Source of the DNA: an uncultured Verrucomicrobiales bacterium
GTDB taxonomy: Bacteria; Verrucomicrobiota; Verrucomicrobiia; Verrucomicrobiales; DEV007
Assembly (NCBI GenBank): GCA_937891465.1
Contig: CALAHF010000042.1
Span: 1-54,370, forward strand
Reading direction: 5' to 3'
DNA: 54,370 nucleotides
Shown here: positions 17,176-25,899 of the stretch, piece by piece
How the letters are laid out: every line of letters begins with the position of its first letter
Position numbering within the stretch: position 1 is the first letter of the stretch
The notes under the pieces: generated by a model
What the model saw: only the letters and a program-made list of their open reading frames with translations
Databases searched by the model: none
What the model was told of the DNA's origin: nothing
Translations under genes and position numbers: made by a program

Positions 17176-18861
17176 ATGGATCGAAAAATTACAATCGCCC
17201 TAGCCGCTCTATTCGCGGTTTTTCACCTCGCTCACGCAGAGCCGCCCGAGTGGTCTGGGAATCCAGATAAAGAAATCACCATCAAAACCCTGCCGGGAAT
17301 GATGCGTTATGACACCCCTGAGATCGTCGTAGAGCCTGGAGCAAAGGTGAAAATCACCATCGAAAATCCAGATGATCTTGAGCATAACTTTGTGCTTCTC
17401 GATCAGGATAAAGATGACAAAGACGGGCAGAAATTCGGTGAACTCTCCTTTCAACTCGGAGCAAAAGGCATCGAAATGAATTGGGTGCCAGACAGCCCAC
17501 GAGTTCTCGCAAAAACGGGAATGATCGGGCTGAAAGCTTCGACCGAAGTCTATTTCATCGCACCGGAAAAAGTGGGTATGTATCCTTATATTTGTACGGT
17601 TCCCGGCCATTCATTGTTGATGCGTGGAAAAATGAAAGTCGCGAAAGACAATTTTATTGTGCGTGATGTCACCTGGAAACTATTCGACGCTAAAGGCAAA
17701 AAAATCAGCAAACTGGCCGACTTCGATGGGATGGAGCCGATAAAAACCGGCAAAGCAAAAAACAATCTCATCAGCCTCCAACCTGCTAACCAAAATAAGC
17801 TCCGTAATAATTATGCCCTGATTTTTGAGGGAAAATTTACGGCCCCGAAAACCGAAGTTTATGAGTTTCTTTTGAATTCTGATGATGGCTCGCGTCTCGC
17901 GGTTAACGGTGAGGAGTTCATTAACAACGATGGTATTCACCCACCCAAAACAGTGAGCCACAAGGAAGAGTTAGAGAAAGGTGAACACACCTTCCGTCTC
18001 GGTTTTTTTGATGGCGGTGGCGGGGCAAAATTGTCACTCGTCGCGAAAACGAAGTTTCTCGGGTCGATTCCATTTTCCGCAGATCAGAATGCGAAAAACC
18101 CAAAGAAAAAGACGCAAGCCCCCATTCTTTTGACCGCAGCGAATCCCGGCGAAGCAATCGTTCATCGAACATTCGTCGGCGGTGCAAAGCCGCGTGGAAT
18201 CGGCGTCGGTTATCCCGGCGGAATCAACCTCGTTTGGGATGCGGACGTGCTAAACCTCGCTTTCGTTTATCGCGGTGGATTTATGGACGTCGGCGGTCAC
18301 TGGAATGGTCGCGGTTCAGGCTCAAAAATTGCGGGATTTGATTCCGAAAACCTTTCCCACGGCCTGCCGATGCAGGAGCTGGAAAGCCTCGATGAACCGT
18401 GGGAGCCGTTCTACGACAAAACGATCAAATACGAGCGCGATAAAGAGAACCCGGAGAAAGAAATCACTTACACGGATCGTCACCCCGACTATCAATTTCG
18501 CGGTTACCAGCTCGATAAAAAGCGTTTCCCAACCTTCATGTATGATTACAAAAACCTGAAAGTTACCGACCGCTTTGACCCGACCGAAATTGACGGAGCC
18601 GAAGCATTGATTCGAAAAATTAAAGTCGAAGGCGATGCCGGTGAAAATATCTGGATGCGCGTCCTCAATCACGGTTCCGACGAAATCGAAAACGGTTGGA
18701 TCAAAACCGCCCAAAAAGTCTGGATCAAAATCGAAGGCGTCGAGCCAACCACGCGAACTGCCAGTGGCATGAAAGAAACCATCGTCCCTATCAAAGGCGG
18801 TGAGGAAATCACCGTGACCTACAAATATACCAAAGCCATTGGCGGCAAAGTGAAGAAATAA
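17176..18861 (+). CDS. Secreted cupredoxin (auracyanin-like)-PA14 domain protein
   Basis: This 561-aa periplasmic protein combines a type I copper domain with a PA14 carbohydrate-binding-type domain. The signal peptide is 1-21 (LAHA-E). The cupredoxin domain (about 30-157) has the full copper ligand set His70 (LEHNF), Cys140, His145 and Met149 in CTVPGHSLLM, the auracyanin spacing. PA14 follows (about 165-300: YALIFEGKFTAPKTEVYEF, LNSDDGSRLAVNG). The last 250 residues form a domain of unknown function that is recurrent in PVC secreted cytochromes (GYPGGINLVWDAD, MDVGGHWNGRG). The gene directly precedes a sugar-dehydrogenase-like propeller, so it may accept that enzyme's electrons; this is inference. 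Confidence 0.9.
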   Translation: MDRKITIALAALFAVFHLAHAEPPEWSGNPDKEITIKTLPGMMRYDTPEIVVEPGAKVKITIENPDDLEHNFVLLDQDKDDKDGQKFGELSFQLGAKGIEMNWVPDSPRVLAKTGMIGLKASTEVYFIAPEKVGMYPYICTVPGHSLLMRGKMKVAKDNFIVRDVTWKLFDAKGKKISKLADFDGMEPIKTGKAKNNLISLQPANQNKLRNNYALIFEGKFTAPKTEVYEFLLNSDDGSRLAVNGEEFINNDGIHPPKTVSHKEELEKGEHTFRLGFFDGGGGAKLSLVAKTKFLGSIPFSADQNAKNPKKKTQAPILLTAANPGEAIVHRTFVGGAKPRGIGVGYPGGINLVWDADVLNLAFVYRGGFMDVGGHWNGRGSGSKIAGFDSENLSHGLPMQELESLDEPWEPFYDKTIKYERDKENPEKEITYTDRHPDYQFRGYQLDKKRFPTFMYDYKNLKVTDRFDPTEIDGAEALIRKIKVEGDAGENIWMRVLNHGSDEIENGWIKTAQKVWIKIEGVEPTTRTASGMKETIVPIKGGEEITVTYKYTKAIGGKVKK

Positions 18862-18868
18862 TTTTTAA

Positions 18869-18964
18869 CGAACCAACCCTGTTGCTTCAACGAACGAACC
18901 CTATTTGATCGAAATGACTTTACGAACCAACCCTATCCGTTCATCGAACCAACCCTGTTGGTTC
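18869..18964 (+). repeat. Palindromic repeat family, copy D: four direct half-units spanning a start codon
   Basis: Four half-units of about 20 bp occur in the same orientation: 18869-18888, 18891-18911, 18923-18942 and 18945-18964. Each contains aaccct followed by a gttg- or att-like stretch. Two lie before and two after the chosen ATG at 18914, so the second pair is coding. This is the direct-repeat form of the family rather than the hairpin form. Confidence 0.85.
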
Positions 18965-20422
18965 ATTGTGCTTACAACTCTCACAATTGCATTTTCTGCG
19001 ATCGCGGAAGATCCCAAAGAATCGGACTACTACACGATCACCCACTTCGGCCCACCCGCTGAAGGCGTGACCATCGAATCCGGCGGCATTGTCCAGATGG
19101 GCGATACTGGAAAAATCGCGGTGTGCACGCGTCGTGGGCAAATTTGGACGGCTGAAAATGCGTTTGGCGATCCTGCGAATGTGAAATGGCAAATCTTCGC
19201 GGAATACCTTCACGAGCCGCTCGGTTTGGCTTGGAAAGATGGCTGGCTTTACGCCGTTCAGCGTCCTGAATTGACGCGGATGAAAGATGAAGACGGCGAT
19301 GGCCGTGCCGACATTTTCGAAACGGTTTCAGATATCTGGGGCGTCAGTTCCAACTATCACGAATATGGATTCGGATCGCATTTCGACAAAAATGGCGACA
19401 TCTGGACGGTTCATTGCCTGACGGGTTCGTTCACTTCGAACACGAAATACCGAGGCTGGGTGATCAAAATCAGCGCCGACGGAAAAGCGACTCCGATGGC
19501 TTGTGGCGTTCGTTCTCCGGGTGGAATTGGCTTCAACGCAGCGGGTGATGTTTTCTACACCGACAACCAGGGCGCGTGGAATGGATCGAGTTCGCTCAAG
19601 TGGGTGAAACCAGGATCGTTTCAGGGAAATCCGAATGGCAATGTTTGGTTCGAAATCGCCAACGGAGCGATCGGTGATCCACCCCCGCACCCGAGCTACG
19701 ACGAAGGTCCGGGCCGAGCTGACAAAGCTCGCGAAAAGATTCCAACTTACGTTCCGCCGGCAGTTGTGCTTCCACACGGCAAAGTTGGTAACTCGCCAAC
19801 GGGCGTCGTCCCTGATTTGAGCGATGGAAAATTTGGACCATTCGCAGGACAAACATTCGTCGGTGAGCAAACGCATTCGAAAGTTCATCGCGTGTTTTTG
19901 GAAAAAGTGAACGGCATGTATCAGGGCGCCATTTTCCCATTTTTGGAAGGCTTTGATTCTGGAAACATCGGAATGCTTCTCGGAAAAGACGGCGTCATGT
20001 TCACTGGCGGATCCAATCGCGGTTGGGGCGCCAAAGGCGGAAAGCCAGCAAGTTTTGAGCGAGTGAACTGGACCGGCGAAGTGCCTTTTGAAATTCACGA
20101 AATGCGCGCGAAGTCAGATGGCTTTGAGCTGACATTTACCAAGCCGATCGATAAAGCCACGGCAATTGATGCGAGCTTTAAAATGGATGCTTACACCTAC
20201 ATTTATCAAAAGGCTTACGGAAGTCCGGAAGTCGATAAATTGAATCCAACGGTCACGGTCACTGGTGTCGCAGACGATGGAAAAAGCATGACGATCAAAG
20301 TCGAGCCAATGACGAAAGGCCACGTTCACGATCTTCATGCCGAGGGATTAAAGTCGAGTGAAGGCATCGGGCTTTTGCACAACGTGGCGTATTACACGTT
20401 GAATGAGATTCCCACGAAGTGA
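18914..20422 (+). CDS. Secreted glucose/sorbosone-dehydrogenase-like beta-propeller; N-terminus built from repeat DNA
   Basis: This 502-aa exported protein resembles the PVC sorbosone-dehydrogenase-like propellers but lacks a haem domain. Recognisable parts are YLHEPLGLAWKDGWLYAVQRPELTRMKD, the acidic DEDGDGRADIFE loop, CGVRSPGGIGFNAAGDVFYTDNQGAW, and a C-terminal beta-sandwich-like segment. ATG 18914 gives a signal peptide with n-region MTLRTNPIRSSNQPC and core WFIVLTTLTIAFSAIA; residues 4-17 are encoded by two palindromic-repeat half-units. A TTG at 18905 or a GTG at 18968 are alternatives, but the GTG would leave no basic n-region. It lies 52 bp after the cupredoxin gene, a likely redox partner. 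Confidence 0.87.
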   Translation: MTLRTNPIRSSNQPCWFIVLTTLTIAFSAIAEDPKESDYYTITHFGPPAEGVTIESGGIVQMGDTGKIAVCTRRGQIWTAENAFGDPANVKWQIFAEYLHEPLGLAWKDGWLYAVQRPELTRMKDEDGDGRADIFETVSDIWGVSSNYHEYGFGSHFDKNGDIWTVHCLTGSFTSNTKYRGWVIKISADGKATPMACGVRSPGGIGFNAAGDVFYTDNQGAWNGSSSLKWVKPGSFQGNPNGNVWFEIANGAIGDPPPHPSYDEGPGRADKAREKIPTYVPPAVVLPHGKVGNSPTGVVPDLSDGKFGPFAGQTFVGEQTHSKVHRVFLEKVNGMYQGAIFPFLEGFDSGNIGMLLGKDGVMFTGGSNRGWGAKGGKPASFERVNWTGEVPFEIHEMRAKSDGFELTFTKPIDKATAIDASFKMDAYTYIYQKAYGSPEVDKLNPTVTVTGVADDGKSMTIKVEPMTKGHVHDLHAEGLKSSEGIGLLHNVAYYTLNEIPTK

Positions 20423-20436
20423 TTGGAGAGAAAAGA

Positions 20437-21924
20437 TCAGTAACCCCACACCCAGTCTCCTTTTTTTGTTTTCTGGCGAGGCGTTTTTGATGATTCGCGG
20501 AGGGTTATTTCTCCGCCGTCATCGGTGCCATCCTGACCGATTGAGTATATCCGATATCGGTCACCGTTGAGGCCTTTCTTGTACTTCAGTGGCTGACCTT
20601 TTGCCATCAAATCGCCGGGGATTTTATTGATAAACTCAGGGGCAAGGGCACCAAGCGTGTCAGGATACCCACCAGCCTTCAGTTGGTAGCATTCAAGCGC
20701 GCAAGCGACACGGGCAAGATCGATTGCAACGTTGGTGCGGTATCCTCTGATCGCGACTGAGGAAACATCGGGAATTGAAATTTTAGCGAGAAAATTGCGC
20801 GTAGTGGTTTTCTCGAGAGCATCAAGCAGGGCCTTATCATCGGGGACTTCGCGATTTCGAACCGGGAGAATACAGTGTTTGAGCATCAGCCGCGCACCCA
20901 ACGATTTGTTGTGATCCCAGACCCCCGACGGTATGGCCAATGCGAGTATCCCAGCCGATGAAGACGAATTGCCTTCCTCGTCCATCGATCCAATCAGCGT
21001 TACCAAATGACGGGAATCGCGAAAGCTGACGGATTTCATAAAATCGGCGGAACCAATCTGAAAGGTCACCATTTCAAAGGTAAGAGCTCTTTCGAGGTCG
21101 TCGAGGAAGTGCTGTTTACCCAGTTCATCTTGAATCCATTTCAGATCTTCATCCGACCACGAATTCGTGGCCATTCCCTGCCAAATCACAGAGAGAGCAT
21201 CCGAAAACCCAGTTTGCCCCACAAGGAAACTGATTAGCGTCGGTTGTGACGAACTGGAACGAGCTATCTGAATCAATGTCCTCAGCGCCGCTTTAGCCTC
21301 CGCGGTGTCACCTGCTTCCAGAGCAATGCACGCACGGAGAGTTTGAAATTTTTGAAAATCCCGGAAGTCATGCAGATGAGGGAGAACGGTGCTGACATGC
21401 TCAACAAAGGTATCACCAATATCGACAGGGAGTTGGGCAACTGGACGCATTGCAGCGGCGTCGATTCCCGCCAGATCCTTCTCGTGCGTTGCAAGAATTT
21501 CAGAGATGTCAGGCGTCTTACTGAGCTCTGCTTTCAAAGCTAAACTCCACTCCGGCAATGGCGGTTTTTCATCGGAATCCGGAAGTCGCATTTTCAAAAA
21601 ACGCTCTCGGATTTCCGGGTTTTTGTAAACGGTCTCCCCAGTGGAACTTAGTATGTCTTCAAAATTTTCGGTCCGGTCGTGTTCGAATTCATAGATAGAC
21701 CTAATGAGTGGCGTGGCGCAAAAGTTGTCTTCGGGCTTTGGCATCTCCGGGATCATTTTCCTGAAGTCCAACTCGATATTTTCTTCTTCGAGAACGACTT
21801 TCGTTGCTTCCCATTCACGGGCACCCGACCAGTTCTCCGCAGCGGCTACGATAGTAAAAATCGTGATGAAGGACACGAGGAGTATCCCGCAAACGATGGC
21901 GATTTTCTTAATTCTTTTCTTCAT
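20437..21924 (-). CDS. Uncharacterised membrane-anchored protein with a pseudopilin-like C-terminal segment
   Basis: I do not recognise a named function. This 495-aa protein has one N-terminal membrane anchor (MKKRIKKIAIVCGILLVSFITIFTIVAAAE), a long helical, mainly acidic central region, and a C-terminal segment (about 420-475) reading CALECYQLKAGGYPDTLGAL, then YRIYSIGQDGTDDGG. That tail resembles the C-terminal part of type II secretion major pseudopilins, where such a loop binds calcium, but the pilin N-terminal methylation motif is absent. It follows a sigma factor and a short membrane protein with an 11-bp gap, so it is probably cotranscribed and controlled by that sigma circuit. Confidence 0.8.
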   Translation of the reverse strand: MKKRIKKIAIVCGILLVSFITIFTIVAAAENWSGAREWEATKVVLEEENIELDFRKMIPEMPKPEDNFCATPLIRSIYEFEHDRTENFEDILSSTGETVYKNPEIRERFLKMRLPDSDEKPPLPEWSLALKAELSKTPDISEILATHEKDLAGIDAAAMRPVAQLPVDIGDTFVEHVSTVLPHLHDFRDFQKFQTLRACIALEAGDTAEAKAALRTLIQIARSSSSQPTLISFLVGQTGFSDALSVIWQGMATNSWSDEDLKWIQDELGKQHFLDDLERALTFEMVTFQIGSADFMKSVSFRDSRHLVTLIGSMDEEGNSSSSAGILALAIPSGVWDHNKSLGARLMLKHCILPVRNREVPDDKALLDALEKTTTRNFLAKISIPDVSSVAIRGYRTNVAIDLARVACALECYQLKAGGYPDTLGALAPEFINKIPGDLMAKGQPLKYKKGLNGDRYRIYSIGQDGTDDGGEITLRESSKTPRQKTKKGDWVWGY

Positions 21925-21935
21925 AATGTGGACAA

Positions 21936-22271
21936 TTAGAACACGGAGTTAAACGAGCCTCGTGAAGCGAGGTAATGGACGATAAGGGGGAGTTCTTCGG
22001 GAGAAAGTTCCGGCGTTTTCGCATACCCAGCCGAAGTTTCAACAGCTTCGCGCGGCATCGTGAAATGCAGAAGACCAATGGCGATCCAGCAAGCCGCGAG
22101 CGCAGTGATTGACGCTTTTTTGAAAAACGAATAGCTGATAATGTTCCGTTTCGTCGATTCGGAAACCGCATTGTCGATTAAATCCGCCTTCCAATCAGCG
22201 GGCAGCGGAGCCATCTCGAACTCGGCGAGCGATTCTTCAAAAGGTGTATCGAAATCAGGTGTTGGTTTCAT
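21936..22271 (-). CDS. Short single-pass membrane protein, candidate anti-sigma factor
   Basis: This 111-aa protein begins 5 bp after the stop of an ECF sigma factor, the usual place for its anti-sigma partner. An N-terminal cytoplasmic part of about 55 residues (EESLAEFEMAPLPADWKADLIDNAV) precedes one membrane span (about 53-70, ITALAACWIAIGLLHFTM) and a short outer tail. The zinc-binding HxxxCxxC motif of many anti-sigma factors is missing. No family is recognised from sequence alone; the anti-sigma role rests on gene order and topology. Confidence 0.72.
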   Translation of the reverse strand: MKPTPDFDTPFEESLAEFEMAPLPADWKADLIDNAVSESTKRNIISYSFFKKASITALAACWIAIGLLHFTMPREAVETSAGYAKTPELSPEELPLIVHYLASRGSFNSVF

Positions 22272-22276
22272 GATTT

Positions 22277-22795
22277 TCAGTTTTTAAATTCGTCGTAAAC
22301 AGGTTGAAGCGAGCTGCGGAGCTTTTCGATTCCGTAGCGATACCGGCTCGCTGCGGTGTTCGTGGAAACGCCGATCGTGTGGCCGATTTCAGCAAACGAA
22401 AGGCCTTCCCACAGTCGCAGTTGCACCTCAATTTGTTGTTCGCGTGGAAGCTCAGAAAGCGAATCTTCCAGCGAGGCCCTGAGAAATTCGCGGTCGGGAT
22501 CCGGCGTCGATTTGAAAAGCTGCTCGATTGATTTCTCCTCAGCCGCCGCCTCCCCCGTTCGTTTGCGAAGACCCACTCGACGAGTCCAATCGACCGCGTG
22601 CCGATATGCGACTCGCATCAGATAAGCCCGCTCGTTGTCGATATCATCGAGCGAATCGACGCCGCGAGCGAGTTTCACCAACCAGTCCTGCAACAAATCC
22701 CGGGCATCTGCATCGCAGACCGTGAAACGTCGGAAAATAGCAAACGCGTAGGCAGCGTGTTCATCAAAGATTCGTTCGAGTTCGTTTCGTTGCAT
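22277..22795 (-). CDS. ECF-type RNA polymerase sigma factor
   Basis: This 172-aa protein carries sigma-70 region 2 (about 10-80: IFDEHAAYAFAIFRRF, DADARDLLQDWLVKLA, RAYLMRVAYRHAVDWTRR) and region 4 (about 112-162: LPREQQIEVQLRLWEGLSFAEIGHTIGVSTNTAASRYRYGIEKLR). It lacks regions 1 and 3, as ECF factors do. The region 4 helix-turn-helix closely resembles that of the second ECF factor at 53.7 kb, so the two belong to related groups. It heads an operon with a candidate anti-sigma factor and a large membrane protein. The inducing signal is unknown. Confidence 0.93.
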   Translation of the reverse strand: MQRNELERIFDEHAAYAFAIFRRFTVCDADARDLLQDWLVKLARGVDSLDDIDNERAYLMRVAYRHAVDWTRRVGLRKRTGEAAAEEKSIEQLFKSTPDPDREFLRASLEDSLSELPREQQIEVQLRLWEGLSFAEIGHTIGVSTNTAASRYRYGIEKLRSSLQPVYDEFKN

Positions 22796-22872
22796 TTTAA
22801 GATCGGCTTCATCATAGCAGACGCAGCTCGATTACTTTTTTGTTTAAAATTTTGGGGAATTTTTTTCGCGAA

Positions 22873-24099
22873 TCACTTCTGCCTTCCAGCCAAAACGCCG
22901 CGTTTCATCAGCGGAATCAAAATAATAACCGAGAGACCGATCAATAATGAACTGCTCACGACGACTGCTTTAACGGAAATGAGATCAGCCAAATAGAATC
23001 CAAAAAACGGAGCGATCAGAGCGCGAATGCCGGTGAGAAATGTATGCACCGACATGTATTCACCAACGTGTTCAGGTTTTGCCAGTTTGGTAACCCAAAG
23101 ATTCCAGAGGATTTCCCCTCCCCCGCGCGCGATCCCAAAAATGATGGATCCGGCAACAAGCATCCCGTAGACCGGCGTTGTGAAATAGGTCAGGATTCCA
23201 GCAAGGAAACACAAATTCACAATGCCGCGGAGCCGGAATACCTGCATTCGATCAAACAACCAGCCCCAGAAAAACGTGCTGCCCATCCGTGCCAGCGATG
23301 GCAACACACCTGTGAGAAATGCGATCGTTCCAATATCCAGAGAAATGCCGTGAACGGGATTCGCAAGGTATTCGACCCGGAGGGCAATTGCAGGGAGAAA
23401 ACCGAAGCCCATTGCCATCGCAGCGAAAATAACGATGCGAAATTGAGCATCATCCCGCAACCAACGCATCGAATAAAAAACGGAAACCCGCGGAGCATTT
23501 GCGGCGATGGATTTGTCAATTTTCGGGCTTGGAAGAAAGATAAAGCAAACCGTCGAAACGAGTGTGGCGACTGCAAAACAAACCAGAAGAAGTGGAAATT
23601 TCTCCATATTTCCTTCCAACCAAAGCCCGCCAAAATAACTGAAAGCCATCGCGGAAATCGCCCGCGCCAAGATAGTGATCGAGAATAAACGCCCCCGTTG
23701 TTTATCGGGATAATTCTGGCGTAGCAGTTGAGTTTGCAGCGGCATCGGCAACGCCATGCAAATGAAACCGACTGACATTCCACCTAAAAATCCGATCTCG
23801 GAATTTTTTGATAACGCCGCGACTATGAATCCAATTGCTGCCACAAAGCTAATACCGGCCGCCGCATGATTCAGCCGAATCGACGAACGCTGCACCCACG
23901 GAATGATGAACAAGCTACCGATTAAGCCAACCGCCTGGCTTGCGAGGATGAGCGATTTCACCGCCGGACCCGACTCAAAATGTTTCAGCGCAATGAGAAT
24001 CGCGAAGGTCTGAAAAGCCGTTTCCTGAACTCCCACTGCGACCGACCGCACCGTCTCAAGACCGAACGTGCGGCGGACAGTTTGGGGAGAGGGATTCAT
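22873..24099 (-). CDS. MFS transporter
   Basis: This 408-aa protein has about twelve hydrophobic segments in the major facilitator pattern (for example LILASQAVGLIGSLFIIPWVQR near the start of the fold, MSVGFICMALPMPLQTQLLRQNYPDKQRGRLF and GEYMSVHTFLTGIRALIAPFFGFYLADL later). The loop DKQRGRLFS resembles the RGR-type cytoplasmic loops of the family. The start used is ATG 24099; a TTG extension to 24129 would run into the AT-rich repeat region. Substrate and direction are not evident, and neighbours (a GH75-like protein, an ECF operon) do not define it. Confidence 0.87.
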   Translation of the reverse strand: MNPSPQTVRRTFGLETVRSVAVGVQETAFQTFAILIALKHFESGPAVKSLILASQAVGLIGSLFIIPWVQRSSIRLNHAAAGISFVAAIGFIVAALSKNSEIGFLGGMSVGFICMALPMPLQTQLLRQNYPDKQRGRLFSITILARAISAMAFSYFGGLWLEGNMEKFPLLLVCFAVATLVSTVCFIFLPSPKIDKSIAANAPRVSVFYSMRWLRDDAQFRIVIFAAMAMGFGFLPAIALRVEYLANPVHGISLDIGTIAFLTGVLPSLARMGSTFFWGWLFDRMQVFRLRGIVNLCFLAGILTYFTTPVYGMLVAGSIIFGIARGGGEILWNLWVTKLAKPEHVGEYMSVHTFLTGIRALIAPFFGFYLADLISVKAVVVSSSLLIGLSVIILIPLMKRGVLAGRQK

Positions 24100-24101
24100 A
24101 T

Positions 24102-24212
24102 TGAATATTAAATCGCGAATATCGAACAAGGAATCGCGAAACCAGAAGTCAGGACTTTCGCATCAAATATCTGAAGTTGATGACTCCTAATTTGATTTTC
24201 GATATTCAGAAA
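24102..24212. repeat. AT-rich foldback-like intergenic repeat region
   Basis: The spacer between the MFS and GH75-like genes holds interleaved motifs: tgaatat/atattca at the two ends, aatcgcga twice, and agtca/tgact around the middle. The style (gaatatcgaacaaggaatcgcga) looks to me like a dispersed repeat seen in other PVC genomes, but that is from memory. No second copy occurs in this window, and no gene is apparent. Confidence 0.4.
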
Positions 24213-24213
24213 A

Positions 24214-25755
24214 TCACTCCACGGGAGTTACCGCTCGGGGTTGCGACGTACCTTTAACAGAAGGAACTGCGGTTGGCCCATTAGTGGCAGTCGGCTCCGC
24301 AGGTGTATCTACTGGAGGCACGACCAGTGCCTCGGCTGCGGCTTTTGCGGCGGCTTCAGCTTGTTTTTTGGCGATCAAATCTGCCCATTCATGAAGTACA
24401 TACCCGTCCCCCAGACCACCAATCCCATCGAGAAGGGCCGACACTTGCGTATGCCATTTTTTCAAATCCGGCGCGTAATGCGGCTTCTCGCGGGTATCTG
24501 GAAACACGAGGTAAGTCACTTTCAAATCGCTCACAGGCCGAGAATACGGGGATGCTTCTTCATTCAACTCTTTCGCGATTCGAAGCGATGCCTCTCCCGA
24601 TTTGAACGTTGGACCGGCATCTCCGGCAATTGCAGGATAAATCTTATTTTCGTAAATCACGGCGCACATGTCACCAATTTGAGGCGCGAACGCATTGTCG
24701 TCTTTTCGTCCAAGAAATGAGAGCGGAATCACAACGAAGGGATCAGCCTCAGCAATCAAAAATGAACGGAATTTCATCTCGTCGATTCCGATTTTCAATT
24801 CAGCAATTCGGTCTCTCAGATAACGATTTCGTTCCATCGAAAGCCCTTTGATCTTAAATTCTTCGGACAGCTTCTCGTATTCCTCCCGCCAGCTTTTCAT
24901 CAGTGGATTTGGAACTTGGGTTGTCTTCTTCCATGCGTAGCTCGTCGTCGGACTATAATGCGTCGACATCGAAATGTATTCGTCGAGTTCCGGCCAGCGA
25001 TCACCATCTGAACCATCGGTAACAACGTCCATTTCGCCCTGAATCATCATTACCTTCTGACCGGTGTCAGGATGAGTCAGTTCGAGAACGGTCTCGCAAT
25101 CGAAAAAATTATGCCGCGTCAAAATCCGGTCGAGCCGTGTTACATTCTCCTGAGTGCGTCGGATTTTATTCTCATACAGTTGGTGATAGAACGGCGAAAC
25201 TTTGGCGTTTTTAACCATCCGCTCCAACCCGGGTAACATTTTTGGCAATTCCGGATTCAATTTCTTCAAATCCGAAATCGAATCACTCGCTTTCGGCACT
25301 GAGATGTTGATTTTCAATTCGATATTGTAACTTTCCGGGTTGGTCCGCTCGACCGATGCAATTTCTCCTTCTTTGGAGTCAACGCTCGAAAGCACTCGAA
25401 TTTGATTCCACAACTCAGCCGTGTCCGTCTTTTTCCACGAAACAAATCGGTCAGGCAGTGGCGGTTCTTTCAGGACTATTTTTTCGACAATTTTATCCAC
25501 CGGCACCTCGACAATTTTTTCTTTTTCCACGATTTGGACTTTAGAATCCAGACCAATGGTCTCTGCAATTTTCGATTTCAATCGCACACCGCGATTTGTC
25601 GAGCCAAGCATCACCATCAACGAAACAACAGTCATGGCGCCACAGGCGAATGCCATTAGCGCGAGCAGCGAACATCCACAGCCACGACCGCGCTGTTTAT
25701 TGTCGCCGTCGGGAGCGGTGTTTTTTTCAAACGCGTCTTTTTTTATCGAACTCAT
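24214..25755 (-). CDS. Membrane-anchored glycoside hydrolase family 75 (chitosanase)-like protein
   Basis: This 513-aa protein has a short cytoplasmic start, a membrane span (about 29-51: CSLLALMAFACGAMTVVSLMVML), a Val/Glu/Lys-rich stalk (IVEKEKIVEVPVDKIVEKIV), then an exported domain. That domain fits GH75 by eye: a DVVTDGSDGD block (243-252) corresponding to the acidic region around the catalytic Asp, then PFVVIPLSFLG, MCAVIYENKIYPAIAGDAGP and SGEASLRIAKELN with Glu388 as the likely second acid. GH75 enzymes hydrolyse chitosan. The tail is Ala/Pro/Thr-rich. ATG 25755 is preferred over an upstream codon at 25791. If active it would release glucosamine oligomers at the cell surface; activity is not proven. 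Confidence 0.75.
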   Translation of the reverse strand: MSSIKKDAFEKNTAPDGDNKQRGRGCGCSLLALMAFACGAMTVVSLMVMLGSTNRGVRLKSKIAETIGLDSKVQIVEKEKIVEVPVDKIVEKIVLKEPPLPDRFVSWKKTDTAELWNQIRVLSSVDSKEGEIASVERTNPESYNIELKINISVPKASDSISDLKKLNPELPKMLPGLERMVKNAKVSPFYHQLYENKIRRTQENVTRLDRILTRHNFFDCETVLELTHPDTGQKVMMIQGEMDVVTDGSDGDRWPELDEYISMSTHYSPTTSYAWKKTTQVPNPLMKSWREEYEKLSEEFKIKGLSMERNRYLRDRIAELKIGIDEMKFRSFLIAEADPFVVIPLSFLGRKDDNAFAPQIGDMCAVIYENKIYPAIAGDAGPTFKSGEASLRIAKELNEEASPYSRPVSDLKVTYLVFPDTREKPHYAPDLKKWHTQVSALLDGIGGLGDGYVLHEWADLIAKKQAEAAAKAAAEALVVPPVDTPAEPTATNGPTAVPSVKGTSQPRAVTPVE

Positions 25756-25899
25756 TGAAGTGGTGCTAAAGCCTATCGCAGGGACTCTCATTTTCCACCC
25801 TCGAATTGGCTATGTTTATGAATTCGACGTAAAAACCGACCACGCCTTCCGTTTTTCGCTTTCACTTTTCTACAAATCACCGTTTTTCCACATCTCCGC

